A DNA stretch of 64,000 nucleotides from UBA5239 sp040394635 (GCA_040394635.1 JBEBRW010000011.1:49625-113624); one strand, 5' to 3'; numbered from the stretch's first letter, positions 17,512 through 27,023 are shown. Numbers and translations: made by a program. Notes: generated by a model not told the origin, from the letters alone.

Positions 17512-18570
17512 ATGGATAACAAAACTAAAAAATCCCGAAAATTGATGGAACTGAAGCGCCTGGTGTTGAACAGCAACGGCATCCGGCGCAGCGAGGCCGC
17601 CGAACTGGTCGACCTGGATATCCGCACCGCTTCCGCTTATCTGGAGGAACTGGCCGCCAGTGGCTTGCTGCGCAGCGAAACCGAGCCAAGTGTCGGCAAG
17701 GGACGCCCCGGTGTGCTTTATTTCCCCAACCGTGAAAACCTCTGTTACCTGGGGCTGGTTATTTCGGCCGGGCTGGACGTGTCTTGCTACATGATCGATC
17801 ACCAGAACAACACGCTGGACAGCAACTGCATCAAGTTCGACCGGAACAGCAGCAAGCTCACCGTTTTCAAGAAGGTTCTCGACCTGGTCAAGCAGGCCCT
17901 GCAGGAGCATCCGGAGCGTCGGCTGGGGGCAATCGGCATCTCGATTTCGCGCTGGCTGCAGCCGCCGCTGGCCTCGTATGACCTCTATTCCGGGCTGGTT
18001 GATTATCTGAACCGCGAGACCGGGGTCCCGGTTTACCGCGACGTCAATATCAATATGCTGGCGTATCAGGTCAGCGCTCATTACAAATGCCGCAACCTGG
18101 CGCTGATCCACCCCGGCAAGGTCATCGAATTCGGGCTGGTGGTCAATGGTTTTCCCACGGCAAACCTGTTCGAACACGAGGACTGGTTCGCTCACCTGCC
18201 GGTCAATAAGGCGGGACGCAAATGCTATTGCGGCCAGCATGGCTGCCTCGAGAATTATGTTACAGAAGGTGCCATCGCGGAAAGGCGCGAGGAGCAGCCG
18301 CTTTCGGAGCATTCCCGGATTCAGGGGGATATCGAACGCTACCTGGGACAGGCCTGTCGCGAAATCGCCCGGGTTTACCACCCCGAGATGATCATGGTGC
18401 ATGCCCCGGACAACTGGCACGAGGGCATCCGCCGTGCTTACGGGCCGGACACGCCGCCACTGAGCTTTGACGTTCTGAATTTTCAGGCCGGGCTGGGCGC
18501 CGCCATGTTGGCAGCGTTCCTCTCCACCAAACAATTTATCAAAGAAACTACAGGAGAAAAATCCAAATGA
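17512..18570 (+). CDS. ROK-family transcriptional regulator
   Basis: The 352-residue protein has an N-terminal winged-helix domain (about 10-70, NGIRRSEAAELVDLDIRTAS) and a ROK sugar-kinase-like domain (about 80-345). The ROK zinc motif CYCGQHGC occupies residues 238-245. The usual ATP-binding and catalytic signatures of true sugar kinases are weak, which fits a regulator such as NagC or XylR rather than a kinase. It is the first gene of an operon whose next start overlaps its stop, so it probably controls the DegT-type aminotransferase and amidohydrolase in response to a sugar or amino sugar. Confidence 0.85.
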   Translation: MDNKTKKSRKLMELKRLVLNSNGIRRSEAAELVDLDIRTASAYLEELAASGLLRSETEPSVGKGRPGVLYFPNRENLCYLGLVISAGLDVSCYMIDHQNNTLDSNCIKFDRNSSKLTVFKKVLDLVKQALQEHPERRLGAIGISISRWLQPPLASYDLYSGLVDYLNRETGVPVYRDVNINMLAYQVSAHYKCRNLALIHPGKVIEFGLVVNGFPTANLFEHEDWFAHLPVNKAGRKCYCGQHGCLENYVTEGAIAERREEQPLSEHSRIQGDIERYLGQACREIARVYHPEMIMVHAPDNWHEGIRRAYGPDTPPLSFDVLNFQAGLGAAMLAAFLSTKQFIKETTGEKSK

Positions 18571-19811
18571 GCAAATCAGCGCAACTGGCCATCAACGGCG
18601 GCAGTAAGGCAATCGACTTCGCCTTCCGGGGACGCGAACAATTCGACACGGCGGAAAAAGAGGCGGTCATGCGTCTCTTTGACGCCAGCATCAGCTCGGG
18701 TAATGCCTTCGGTTACAATGGCCCCGAAGAAGAAGCCTTCTGCAAGGAATTCGCCGAATTCATGGGCAGCGGCTTCGCTGATGGCGTAAACTCCGGGACC
18801 AACGCGGTTTACGTGGCGCTGCGGGCGTTGGATCTGCCGCCTTTCTCCGAAGTGGTGGTCAGCGCGGTCACCGACCCGGGCGGCATCATGCCGATTGTCA
18901 TGCTCAGCTGCATCCCGATGGTCGCGGACACCATGCCGAACAGTTACAACATCGGCCCCGAACAGATCGAGGCGGTCATCACGCCCCGGACCCGGGCGAT
19001 TGTAGTGGCGCACATCGGCGGCGAACCCGCTGACATGGACGGTATCATGAAAGTGGCAGCCAAACACAATCTGCCGGTCATCGAGGACTGCGCACAGTCG
19101 CACGGTGCCGCGATCAACGGCAAAAAAGTCGGCACATTCGGTACCTATGGGGCATTTTCGCTGATGTTCGGCAAGCACTTCTGTACCGGCGGCCAGGGCG
19201 GAGCCGTGCTCAGCCGGACCGAGGATCTTTACTGGCGGGAGCGCCGGGCCGCCGACCGCGGCAAGCCGTTCAATATGCCCGGCCACACCAACACGATTCC
19301 GGCCATTAACTGCAACCTTGACGAGCTCGGCGCGGTCATTGGCCGGGTACAGCTGAAGAAGCTGCCGTCGATCATCGCCCGCAAACAGAAGTTCGTTCAG
19401 ATGCTCAAGGATCGCGGCATCGGCGAGCTGGCCGGCATCGAGATTCCGGAGCTGCGGCCCGGCGCCGAGCACGTCTACTGGTGGTGGCGGCTGCGGGTCA
19501 ATACCGGCAAACTCACCGTCAGCAAAGCCGACTACTGCGCCGCGCTGATGGCCGAGGGTGTCCAGATGAACCCGGATTATTCGGCGGCCCTCCCCTTCAC
19601 CTTCGAGTGGTTCCAGGAGCGCTGGACCAAATTCCCGTGGAACAACCCGGAATACAAGGGCGATGCGCGTACCGAGTTCACGTGCCCGAATGCCAAAGCC
19701 GCCATGACCAATCACTTCAATCTGGTCATTTCCGAAAGCTGGGGCGAAAAAGAAGCCGACGCCATCATCGCGGCGTTCAAAAAAGTTGATGAGGCCTATC
19801 GTGATAATTGA
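18567..19811 (+). CDS. DegT/DnrJ/EryC1/StrS-family aminotransferase
   Basis: A 414-residue fold-type I PLP enzyme. NSGTNAVYVALRAL (75-88) binds the cofactor phosphate, VIEDCAQSHGA (171-181) supplies the aspartate for the pyridine nitrogen, and FSLMFGKHFCTGGQGG contains the PLP lysine (Lys203). Family members transaminate keto-sugars, usually nucleotide-linked, in antibiotic or surface-glycan synthesis; others act as sugar dehydratases or in catabolic clusters. Here it sits between a ROK regulator and an amidohydrolase with overlaps at both ends, and no nucleotide-sugar gene is nearby, so a catabolic or inositol/amino-sugar role is as likely as glycan synthesis. Confidence 0.88.
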   Translation: MSKSAQLAINGGSKAIDFAFRGREQFDTAEKEAVMRLFDASISSGNAFGYNGPEEEAFCKEFAEFMGSGFADGVNSGTNAVYVALRALDLPPFSEVVVSAVTDPGGIMPIVMLSCIPMVADTMPNSYNIGPEQIEAVITPRTRAIVVAHIGGEPADMDGIMKVAAKHNLPVIEDCAQSHGAAINGKKVGTFGTYGAFSLMFGKHFCTGGQGGAVLSRTEDLYWRERRAADRGKPFNMPGHTNTIPAINCNLDELGAVIGRVQLKKLPSIIARKQKFVQMLKDRGIGELAGIEIPELRPGAEHVYWWWRLRVNTGKLTVSKADYCAALMAEGVQMNPDYSAALPFTFEWFQERWTKFPWNNPEYKGDARTEFTCPNAKAAMTNHFNLVISESWGEKEADAIIAAFKKVDEAYRDN

Positions 19812-20694
19812 CATCCATACTCATATCACCTTCGATCACTTCCCGGAATTCAGCCGTGTCCTGCTCGGGCGCGGCCCCTTCACCGCCGATATCCTGCTCA
19901 AACGCATGGATATGGAAGGAATCGACCGTTCCGTGCTGCTGCCGCTCTCCTCGCCGGAGTGCCTGGACTTTTACGGCGTGTGCGGCAACCAGGACTGCAT
20001 CGAAGCCGCCCGCAAGCACCCGGACCGCTTCACCGCATTTTTCTACGTGGACCCGCGCTCGATCACCAATTACGGCGACGGCAAGCTGGTCAAGCTGATG
20101 CAGGTCTACAAAGATCTCGGCTGCAAAGGCATCGGCGAAATGACCGCATCGCTGGAAATGGATGACATTCTGTACCAGAGGCTGTTCTTCGCCGCCGGCG
20201 AGGAAGGCTTGCCGATCATTTTCCACTTCAAACCGCAGGGCTCTACCAGCTATGGCGCAATCGACGACCTCGGGCTGCCCCGTACGGAAAAAGTTGTAAA
20301 AATGTTCCCGAAAACGATTTTCCTCGGTCACTCGCCGTGCTTCTGGAACGAGCTTGACGGCGATATCACCGAAGAAAACCGGGCCGGCTACATGAGCGGT
20401 TCTTATGCGAAAAAAGGACGCCTGTGGGAACTGTTCGAAAAATACCCGAACGTCTACGGCGATATTTCCGCCGGCAGCGCCTACCACGCACTGAGCCGCG
20501 ACCCCAAAGGTTACGAGTTCCTGGAGAAATACCATGACCGGATCTGCTTCGGCACCGACCGCTTCACCGGCATCGACGAACCGATTCCCGACATTCTGCC
20601 CTACCTGAAAAATGGTCTGAAGGACGGAAAACTCTCACAGCCGGCCTATAACGCGATCATGTCCGGAAACTTCCTGCGGATTACCCATCCATAA
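19801..20694 (+). CDS. Amidohydrolase 2-family metal-dependent hydrolase
   Basis: The protein begins IIDIHTHITFDHF, the HxH metal motif of the amidohydrolase superfamily, and continues as a TIM barrel with FLGHSPCFW and ICFGTDRFTG, which provide the later histidine and the catalytic aspartate. I prefer the GTG at 19801, because GATGAGG lies 6 bases before it; ATG 19789 is possible. Length is about 297 residues, normal for the aminocarboxymuconate decarboxylase-like or lactonase-like branch. It overlaps the aminotransferase gene and ends the ROK operon. It may hydrolyse or decarboxylate a ring or lactone derived from the aminotransferase substrate; this is inference. Confidence 0.8.
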   Translation: MIIDIHTHITFDHFPEFSRVLLGRGPFTADILLKRMDMEGIDRSVLLPLSSPECLDFYGVCGNQDCIEAARKHPDRFTAFFYVDPRSITNYGDGKLVKLMQVYKDLGCKGIGEMTASLEMDDILYQRLFFAAGEEGLPIIFHFKPQGSTSYGAIDDLGLPRTEKVVKMFPKTIFLGHSPCFWNELDGDITEENRAGYMSGSYAKKGRLWELFEKYPNVYGDISAGSAYHALSRDPKGYEFLEKYHDRICFGTDRFTGIDEPIPDILPYLKNGLKDGKLSQPAYNAIMSGNFLRITHP

Positions 20695-20721
20695 AATCCG
20701 GGCTAAAACATGGTTTTATAC

Positions 20722-20750
20722 TTGCTTTTGCGCTTTTTACAGGCTATAAT
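20722..20750 (+). promoter_or_regulatory. Sigma70-type promoter
   Basis: TTGCTT (20722-20727) and TATAAT (20745-20750) stand 17 bases apart, 28 bases before the ATG of the next gene. Confidence 0.75.
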
Positions 20751-20777
20751 ACATATAAACTATTTGAGGCTTGGAGC

Positions 20778-21308
20778 ATGAATAAAACACGATTGATCAT
20801 GGTGGCTGCGGCATTGGTGATATGCGGAAGCCTTTTCGGTGCCGTATGGCGTTTTCATTTCGGCAATATCGCCTGCGCGGAAATCACCACCTCCACCGTC
20901 AGAATTCAGAACGAAGACAAAGACGCGTTTCCCGAGCAATACACGCAAAACGGTTATGCCGTGGTGGTCTGCAAGCTCGATGCCGGGCGCACGCTGAGCA
21001 TTTACGACTTTTCGCTGGCCGATCATCTGAACACCTACCCCTGTATCGCACTGCGGGTCGGGAACGGACAATTCGATGCCAAGAACTGGAAAATCGAGAA
21101 AACCGATGCCGAGACCCTGTATTCCATGTTGTTCCGGATCGACCCGCCGCGCGGAGAAGCAGGCCGGAACGTTAATATGACGCTCAAGTACAATTACTCC
21201 ACCCATCGCACGGCCCAGCTCCAGCTGCCTTTTAAACTGATCGGTTCGGCCGCGCCCACCGACGTCAGCAAAATCACCGACGGCGGTATGCTGCCGCCGC
21301 GTCAGTAA
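20778..21308 (+). CDS. Hypothetical membrane-anchored or secreted protein
   Basis: A 176-residue protein with an N-terminal hydrophobic segment (residues 6-24), either a signal anchor or a signal peptide. The rest reads as alternating beta strands, with VRIQNEDKD and TLKYNYSTHRTAQLQLPF suggesting a small beta-sandwich. I do not recognise the family. GGAG lies a few bases before the ATG and a good promoter lies upstream. The next gene, ygiQ, starts 5 bases after the stop, so they are probably co-transcribed, although nothing links their functions. Confidence 0.7.
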   Translation: MNKTRLIMVAAALVICGSLFGAVWRFHFGNIACAEITTSTVRIQNEDKDAFPEQYTQNGYAVVVCKLDAGRTLSIYDFSLADHLNTYPCIALRVGNGQFDAKNWKIEKTDAETLYSMLFRIDPPRGEAGRNVNMTLKYNYSTHRTAQLQLPFKLIGSAAPTDVSKITDGGMLPPRQ

Positions 21309-21313
21309 AGCTC

Positions 21314-23041
21314 ATGTACGCTCCTGAATTCATGCCGATGTCCCGGCGCGAAATGGACAAACTGGGCTGGGACCAGCTCGATATCCTGTTGATCACCGGC
21401 GATTGCTACGTCGACCATCCGTCCTACGGTATTTCCCTGATCGGACGTTTGCTGATGGCCGAAGGCTACCGCTGCGGTATTATCGCGCAACCCGACTGGA
21501 AGGACGCCAAGTCGCTGCAGCTTCTCGGACGCCCCGCCCTCGCCTGTGCAATTTCCTCCGGCAACATGGACTCGATGGTCAATCTTTACACCGCCGGCCG
21601 CCGCCTCCGCCGCGACGATGCCTACTCGGAAAACGGCACCCCCGGTCTGCGCCCGCCCCACGCCTTGATTGTTTATTCCCAGCTGGCGCGCCAGGCGTTC
21701 CCCGGCCTGCCGATCCTGAATGGCGGCATGGAGTCGAGCCTCCGCCGCGTGGCCCATTATGATTACTGGCAGGACAAGATCCGCCCCGGTATTCTGGTCG
21801 ACAGCAAGGCCGAAATCGGCATGTACGGCCAGGGCGAGAAAACAATCGTGGAAATCGCCGCTTGCCTGCGTGACAATAAACCGCTCCGCCACATCCGTGG
21901 TTCGGTCGTTTTTCTGGGCAAAAAAGAGGCGGAGAGCTGGGATTTCAGCAATTACGTCGAACTGCCGAACTGGGATGCCATGCAGAACGACCGCGACGCG
22001 CTGATGGCCGAGACCATTACCGTCGAAAGCGAAATGAATCCGTATTCCGGCAAGGGCATTTATCAGCGCTACGGCGACCGCGTGCTGGTCATCGAACCGC
22101 CGCCGACTCCGTTGACGACCGAAGAACTCGACCGCGTGCATGAATTGCCCTTCAGCCGCCTGCCGCATCCTGTCTACAAAGGGCGGATTCCGGCGTTCGA
22201 CGCCATCAGCGCCTCGATTCCGGCGGTCCGGGGTTGCCCCGGCGGCTGCTCGTTCTGCGGGCTCGTCTCGCACCAGGGACGCGCGATCACTTCGCGTAGT
22301 CACGAGTCCGTGCTCAAAGATATTGAAAAACTGACTTCAAACAAGAATTTCAAAGGCACCATCACCGACATCGGCGGGGCGGCCGGTAACATCTACGGCA
22401 GTTTCGTCAAGGACACCGCCGTCTGCGCCAAGTGCCACCGCTCCTCCTGCATGGTGCCCCGCCCCTGCCCCAACTATGTGGCCGACGGCCTGAGCCTGAT
22501 GCATCTGCTGCGCAAGGCCCGCTCGATGCCCGGCGTCAAGCACCTCTACGTCAACTCCGGCATCCGGCTGGACCTGGCCGTACAGCAGAAAGAACTGATG
22601 CGCGAGCTGGTCCGCCACCACGTGTCGGGACATATGAAGGTCGCCCCGGAGCACTTGCACCCGCGCGTGCTTGAGCTGATGCGCAAGAACAAGGCCGAGG
22701 ATTTTTATGAATTCAAGGAATTTTTCGAGGAAGAGAGCCGCAAGGCGGGCAAGGAACAGTACCTGATTCCCCTCTTTATTTCGAACTTCCCCGGCTGTAC
22801 CGAGCGGGAAATGAAAACCGTGGACGATTTCCTGAACCGCCACAACTGGAGTCCGCAACAGGTGCAGGATTATATTCCGCTGCCGATGACCATGGGCGCG
22901 GCCATGTATTACACCGGCAAAACGCCGGACGGCGAACCGATCACCGTCAACCGCGGCTTGGCCGAGCGGCGTCCGCAGATACAGGTTTTGAAGAAAAAAC
23001 GTTCGCGGCCGTTTGACCAGAAAAGAAATAAGCAACGATAA
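21314..23041 (+). CDS. ygiQ: YgiQ-family radical SAM protein
   Basis: A 575-residue radical SAM enzyme of the YgiQ/UPF0313 family. The N-terminal cobalamin-binding-like domain (about 1-260) includes GDCYVDHPSYG and LNGGMESSLRRVAHYDYW. The iron-sulfur motif CPGGCSFC has cysteines at 308, 312 and 315. A second cysteine-rich segment, CAKCHRSSC, follows near 370, and the family-typical KVAPEHLHPRVLELM stands near 440. Length is somewhat shorter than the Escherichia coli protein. The function of the family is unknown. It may share a transcript with the anchored protein upstream. Confidence 0.93.
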   Translation: MYAPEFMPMSRREMDKLGWDQLDILLITGDCYVDHPSYGISLIGRLLMAEGYRCGIIAQPDWKDAKSLQLLGRPALACAISSGNMDSMVNLYTAGRRLRRDDAYSENGTPGLRPPHALIVYSQLARQAFPGLPILNGGMESSLRRVAHYDYWQDKIRPGILVDSKAEIGMYGQGEKTIVEIAACLRDNKPLRHIRGSVVFLGKKEAESWDFSNYVELPNWDAMQNDRDALMAETITVESEMNPYSGKGIYQRYGDRVLVIEPPPTPLTTEELDRVHELPFSRLPHPVYKGRIPAFDAISASIPAVRGCPGGCSFCGLVSHQGRAITSRSHESVLKDIEKLTSNKNFKGTITDIGGAAGNIYGSFVKDTAVCAKCHRSSCMVPRPCPNYVADGLSLMHLLRKARSMPGVKHLYVNSGIRLDLAVQQKELMRELVRHHVSGHMKVAPEHLHPRVLELMRKNKAEDFYEFKEFFEEESRKAGKEQYLIPLFISNFPGCTEREMKTVDDFLNRHNWSPQQVQDYIPLPMTMGAAMYYTGKTPDGEPITVNRGLAERRPQIQVLKKKRSRPFDQKRNKQR

Positions 23042-23077
23042 TTGACAACTCAAATTCGTAATGGTATATTAAGCAGT

Positions 23078-23716
23078 ATGAAAAAACGCAACGACTATAT
23101 CAGCGATAAATTGATTTACTCCGGGGATCGCCTGAAATCCCAGATGATGGCCGCAGAGGCCAATCTGGAAACGGCCAATCACCCGGCGCCAACCGTTGCC
23201 GAGCAGGCGGCACCCGTACCGCCGCCCCCACCGCCTAAAGTTTTGATCGAACGCAAACAATTCGAGGAATATTCGCGTGTCCGGCGCGAACAGATGCTGC
23301 GGCTCTCCGAGTTCTCGGCCCTGCTCGAAGCGGAACTCTCCGACAGCCGCCAGCTGGTGGCCGAGGCCGAAAAGCTGCAGATACTCTTCGATCAGTTCTT
23401 CCAGGAGATCAACCAGCTGCCGGAAACCTATGATCAGGTCAACGAAGAGCCGGAGAAGTTCAACGAGTTTAACCGGAATCTGGAACAGGCCCGGCTGGTC
23501 ATCGTCCGTCACGCCGCCGCCGTGCGCAAGCTGCTCGCTTACGAGACGGGCGGCGGCAAGCACCACAATAGTTCGATCGTTCACGAAGTCGCTTCGCTGA
23601 CCTTCCTGCAACTGATCCGGGTGGGAATCGGGACCGCGTTCCCGCTCATTCTGGCGATTATTCTGGCGGCGCTGATCATTGGCGGGGCCATCGTGCTGAC
23701 CATGGGAGGCGTCTGA
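23078..23716 (+). CDS. Hypothetical tail-anchored protein with coiled coil
   Basis: Starting at ATG 23078 (a TTG at 23042 is less convincing) the protein has 212 residues. A charged N-terminus is followed by a proline-rich linker (PVPPPPPPK near 58-66), a helical, coiled-coil-prone segment with several LxxE and QLxxE heptads (75-160), and a C-terminal membrane helix (about 180-208, ILAIILAALIIGGAIVL). It is therefore probably anchored in the inner membrane with a large cytoplasmic part. I do not recognise it. The next small membrane gene overlaps its stop by one base, so the two proteins may work together. Confidence 0.65.
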   Translation: MKKRNDYISDKLIYSGDRLKSQMMAAEANLETANHPAPTVAEQAAPVPPPPPPKVLIERKQFEEYSRVRREQMLRLSEFSALLEAELSDSRQLVAEAEKLQILFDQFFQEINQLPETYDQVNEEPEKFNEFNRNLEQARLVIVRHAAAVRKLLAYETGGGKHHNSSIVHEVASLTFLQLIRVGIGTAFPLILAIILAALIIGGAIVLTMGGV

Positions 23717-23919
23717 TGGGCCGCTCGTCCGGATCGCCGAAAAAGCACCGCAAAAAGCACAAAAATACCTTGTATGGCTATTCGCGTACGGAGAGTTTCA
23801 ATCGTATTTCGGGGTTCACCGCCGTCGACACCAGTCCGCAGGTGGCCCGCAACCGCATCATTGCCACGCTGCTCGCGCTCGCCATCCTGCTGATCGGCCT
23901 CTACTTCGTCTTTCTATAA
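23716..23919 (+). CDS. Small basic tail-anchored membrane protein
   Basis: 67 residues: a very basic N-terminus (KKHRKKHKN at 9-17), a short polar part, and a C-terminal hydrophobic helix (about 47-66, TLLALAILLIGLYFVFL). The ATG overlaps the preceding stop (TGATG), which supports expression through coupling. The stop overlaps the convergent esterase gene by 6 bases. No family recognised. Confidence 0.6.
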   Translation: MGRSSGSPKKHRKKHKNTLYGYSRTESFNRISGFTAVDTSPQVARNRIIATLLALAILLIGLYFVFL

Positions 23920-24714
23920 CGAATCGATAAAGCCGATGATGTCTTCGAAGGCCTCGCGCTGCTGGCGGCGGGTCAGATCATAGAAAAAGCCGTGCTCGGT
24001 CCGGGGATAAACTTTCCATTGCGACTTGATGCCCAGCCGTTGCTGCATGTCCACCACTTCCTGCGTCATCGCGCCGGGAAACATGTGCTCGTTTTCCGCT
24101 TCCATGAAAAACAGCGCCGGGCTTCCGTCATTGATGTAACGGCACGGCGAAAGCCGCTTGAAAACGTCCGGGTGCTCCTCGTAGGCCGCCCCGGCGATAT
24201 CGACCATGGACGTCCAGATGTGCGGGAAAATATCTTCCCACGGTTCGAAGGTCACCGGCGTCGCCTGCAGAGCCGCGCCGACGGGTTTGACCCAGGCATT
24301 TTTCAGCCCCACACCCTTGAATTCGCACGGCTCGCCGCACTCGCCGGGAGCCGTCAGGCTGACCATGGCGTTCAGGTGTGCCCCGGCGGAACTGCCGAGG
24401 GTGAAAATCTTCAGGGGGCGGTTCAATTCCTTCAGCTTGGACACAAATAAATCATAACCGCAGCGAATGTCGAAAATCTGGTCAAAAGCGCTGACGCCGC
24501 CCAGCCTGTAATCAGTGGTGGCGCAGATGAAACCGCGGTTCATATATTCTTCGATGATGTGGTAATAAACCGTGCGCGAACCGCCGCGCCAGCCGCCGCC
24601 GTGAACGAAAAACAGCGCTACATCCCGGCTCGGCGCTTTGGGAATGAAGAAGTCGATAATTCGTCCGTTGACGATCGGCGTATCGAAAAAGACCGACTGA
24701 AATTCGAGGCTCAT
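23914..24714 (-). CDS. Alpha/beta hydrolase, esterase/lipase-like
   Basis: From ATG 24714, which overlaps the clpA stop as ATGA, the protein has 266 residues. FFVHGGGWRGGSR (35-47) is the oxyanion-hole motif of the hormone-sensitive-lipase and BD-FAE esterase type, and LGSSAGAHLN holds the GxSxG nucleophile. HMFPGAMTQEVVD and the final RTEHGFFYDLT supply the probable acid and histidine. No signal peptide is visible, so it acts in the cytoplasm, perhaps de-esterifying sugars taken up by the cell. Coupling to clpA is probably a matter of gene order only. Confidence 0.83.
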   Translation of the reverse strand: MSLEFQSVFFDTPIVNGRIIDFFIPKAPSRDVALFFVHGGGWRGGSRTVYYHIIEEYMNRGFICATTDYRLGGVSAFDQIFDIRCGYDLFVSKLKELNRPLKIFTLGSSAGAHLNAMVSLTAPGECGEPCEFKGVGLKNAWVKPVGAALQATPVTFEPWEDIFPHIWTSMVDIAGAAYEEHPDVFKRLSPCRYINDGSPALFFMEAENEHMFPGAMTQEVVDMQQRLGIKSQWKVYPRTEHGFFYDLTRRQQREAFEDIIGFIDSL

Positions 24715-27020
24715 ACCAGCGCCTCGCGACGGGCCGCGGAGGTAATCCGGAACAGGATTTTGCCGTTGCGTATATCCACCCGCACCTTGCCGCCGTGGGC
24801 CAGACGGCCGAACAATATTTCGTCGGCCAGTTTTTCCTGCAGCGAGGAGCGGATCAGCCGTTCCAGCGGACGCGCGCCCATCTTCGGATCGAACCCTTTG
24901 TCGGCGAACCAATCCACTGCTTCATCCGTCAGCGTGAGCTTGATATTGCGCTCATTCAGACTCAGTTGCAGTTGAGCGATGAACTTGAACACGATCTTGC
25001 GCATGAGTTCCTGCGACAGGCGGTTGAAGAAAATGATGCCGTCGAGGCGGTTGCGGAATTCCGGGCTGAAATATTTCTCCACTTCCTTGCGGGTGGAATT
25101 CTCCGGCCGGATTTCGTCGGCGAACCCGATCAGCGGCGCGTCGAGCTGGCGCGCGCCGACGTTGCTGGTCATGATGACGATAGCATTGCGGAAATCGGCC
25201 TTGCGGCCGTTGTTATCCGTCAGTGTGCCGTAGTCAAAAATCTGCAGCAGGATATTGTAGATATCGGAATGCGCCTTCTCAATTTCGTCGAGCAGCAGCA
25301 CGCAGTGCGGAGTCCGCAGCAGCGCCTCGGTCAGCAACCCGGACTGTTCGAATCCGACATATCCCGGCGGGCTGCCGATCAGCTTGGAGACCGTGTGCTT
25401 CTCCGAATATTCGCTCATGTCGAAACGGATGAACTGAATGCCGAGTTTCTCCGCCAGCTGCCGTGCCAGCTCGGTTTTGCCGCAGCCGGTCGGACCGCAA
25501 AAGAGGAAGGAGCCCATCGGCTTCAGGTGGCTGCCGATTCCGGCCCGCGCGATTTTCACCGCCGAGGTGACCCCGGCCACGGCATCGTCCTGTCCATAGA
25601 TCGCGGTCTTCAACTCGGTCTCGAGGTTGCGCAGTTTGGCGTTGTCGCTGGCGGTGACCCGCGAGGGCGGCACGTTCGCCATGGAGGCCACCACGTCCTC
25701 GACGGCCTGCACCCGGATCACCGGGTCCCTATGGCTGTCCAGCAGCGCGTTGCGTGCCCCGGCCTCGTCCATCACATCGATGGCCTTGTCCGGCAGGAAA
25801 CGGTCGTTGAGGTGACGGCAGGAGAGAATCACGGCCTGCTCGACTGCTTCGTCGTCGAATTTGACATCATAAAATTTCTCATAATACGGCTTCAGTCCAC
25901 GCAGAATCTCGATCGCCTCCGCCTGCGAGGGCTCGGGCACGTCGATTTTCTGGAAGCGGCGGCTGAACGCCTTGTCTTTCAGAATATGATTTTTGTAATC
26001 ATCGTAGGTGGTTACCCCGATACACTTTATGGAACCATTTGCCAGGGCCGGTTTGAGGATGTTCGAGGCATCCAGCGAGCCGCTGCTGACGGAACCTGCG
26101 CCGACCACCACGTGGAGCTCATCCACAAACAGGATCGCCCGCTCAACTTTGCTCAGTTCGTCGATCACTTTTTTCAGGCGTTCTTCGAATTCGCCGCGGA
26201 ATTTGGTACCGGCGACCAGCGCGCCCATATCCAGGGCCCAGATGTCATAATCGCGGAGCCGCTCCGGCGTGCGGTTGTTGGCGACTTCCAGCGCCAGGCC
26301 TTCCACAATAGCGGTCTTGCCGACACCGGCTTCGCCTACCAGGACGGGGTTGTTTTTCTTGCGGCGGCAGAGAACCTGCATGGTGCGTTCCAGCTCGCGC
26401 TTGCGGCCGATGATCGGGTCGATCTTGCCCTGACGCGCCATTTCGGTCAGGTTCACCGCATATTTCTTGGTATGGCGAAACGGTCCCTTGTCGGGGCGTT
26501 TTTCGTCGCCGTCTTCATCGTCTTCATCATCGAACTGGAAGAGGGCTTCGATCTCTTCGTCGCTGTCCGAATAAAAATCGTCGCTGCTGATTTCGTCCAC
26601 CACCCGGCTCTTGCTGACTTCCTCTTTCTTCAACAAATAAGTAGCAAACGATTTGTCCTCGTCAAAAAAGCTCATGAAAACATCAATCACCCCGATCACG
26701 GGTTTCTGTACCGCGGCCGCCCGCTGGAGCGCCCGGGTAAGCATCCGGTTCAGGGCCACAGACTCCACGGGCATGACCTGGACATTGACTTTTTCCAGGC
26801 GTTCGTCAAGAAATTTCCACAGCGCATTGCGCATTTCATACAGGTCGACGCCGAGATTGTCGAGGAGCATACTGATTTTGGCGTCGTTGCACAGCGCCGC
26901 CAGCAGGTGTTCCGGCAGAATCATTTCATGGGGGAACTCCCGCGCGAAATCGGCGGACTGACTCAGCACCGCCCGCAATTCTTCCGAGGGCTGAGGCATG
27001 TTGTTCTTATTGTTGGACAT
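24711..27020 (-). CDS. clpA: ATP-dependent Clp protease ATP-binding subunit ClpA
   Basis: A 769-residue Hsp100 unfoldase. The N-domain (about 1-145) is followed by an unusually acidic linker (about 148-180, rich in D and E) and two AAA+ modules: NBD1 with GEAGVGKTA and FVDELHVVVGAG, NBD2 with GPTGCGKTELA and LLDEIEKAH. The PLIGFADE loop in NBD2 corresponds to the ClpP-binding IGF/L loop, which separates ClpA from ClpB; there is also no ClpB middle coiled coil. It lies directly downstream of clpS (3-base gap), the usual adaptor-unfoldase pair. clpP is not in the window. Confidence 0.94.
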   Translation of the reverse strand: MSNNKNNMPQPSEELRAVLSQSADFAREFPHEMILPEHLLAALCNDAKISMLLDNLGVDLYEMRNALWKFLDERLEKVNVQVMPVESVALNRMLTRALQRAAAVQKPVIGVIDVFMSFFDEDKSFATYLLKKEEVSKSRVVDEISSDDFYSDSDEEIEALFQFDDEDDEDGDEKRPDKGPFRHTKKYAVNLTEMARQGKIDPIIGRKRELERTMQVLCRRKKNNPVLVGEAGVGKTAIVEGLALEVANNRTPERLRDYDIWALDMGALVAGTKFRGEFEERLKKVIDELSKVERAILFVDELHVVVGAGSVSSGSLDASNILKPALANGSIKCIGVTTYDDYKNHILKDKAFSRRFQKIDVPEPSQAEAIEILRGLKPYYEKFYDVKFDDEAVEQAVILSCRHLNDRFLPDKAIDVMDEAGARNALLDSHRDPVIRVQAVEDVVASMANVPPSRVTASDNAKLRNLETELKTAIYGQDDAVAGVTSAVKIARAGIGSHLKPMGSFLFCGPTGCGKTELARQLAEKLGIQFIRFDMSEYSEKHTVSKLIGSPPGYVGFEQSGLLTEALLRTPHCVLLLDEIEKAHSDIYNILLQIFDYGTLTDNNGRKADFRNAIVIMTSNVGARQLDAPLIGFADEIRPENSTRKEVEKYFSPEFRNRLDGIIFFNRLSQELMRKIVFKFIAQLQLSLNERNIKLTLTDEAVDWFADKGFDPKMGARPLERLIRSSLQEKLADEILFGRLAHGGKVRVDIRNGKILFRITSAARREALV

Positions 27021-27023
27021 CAG

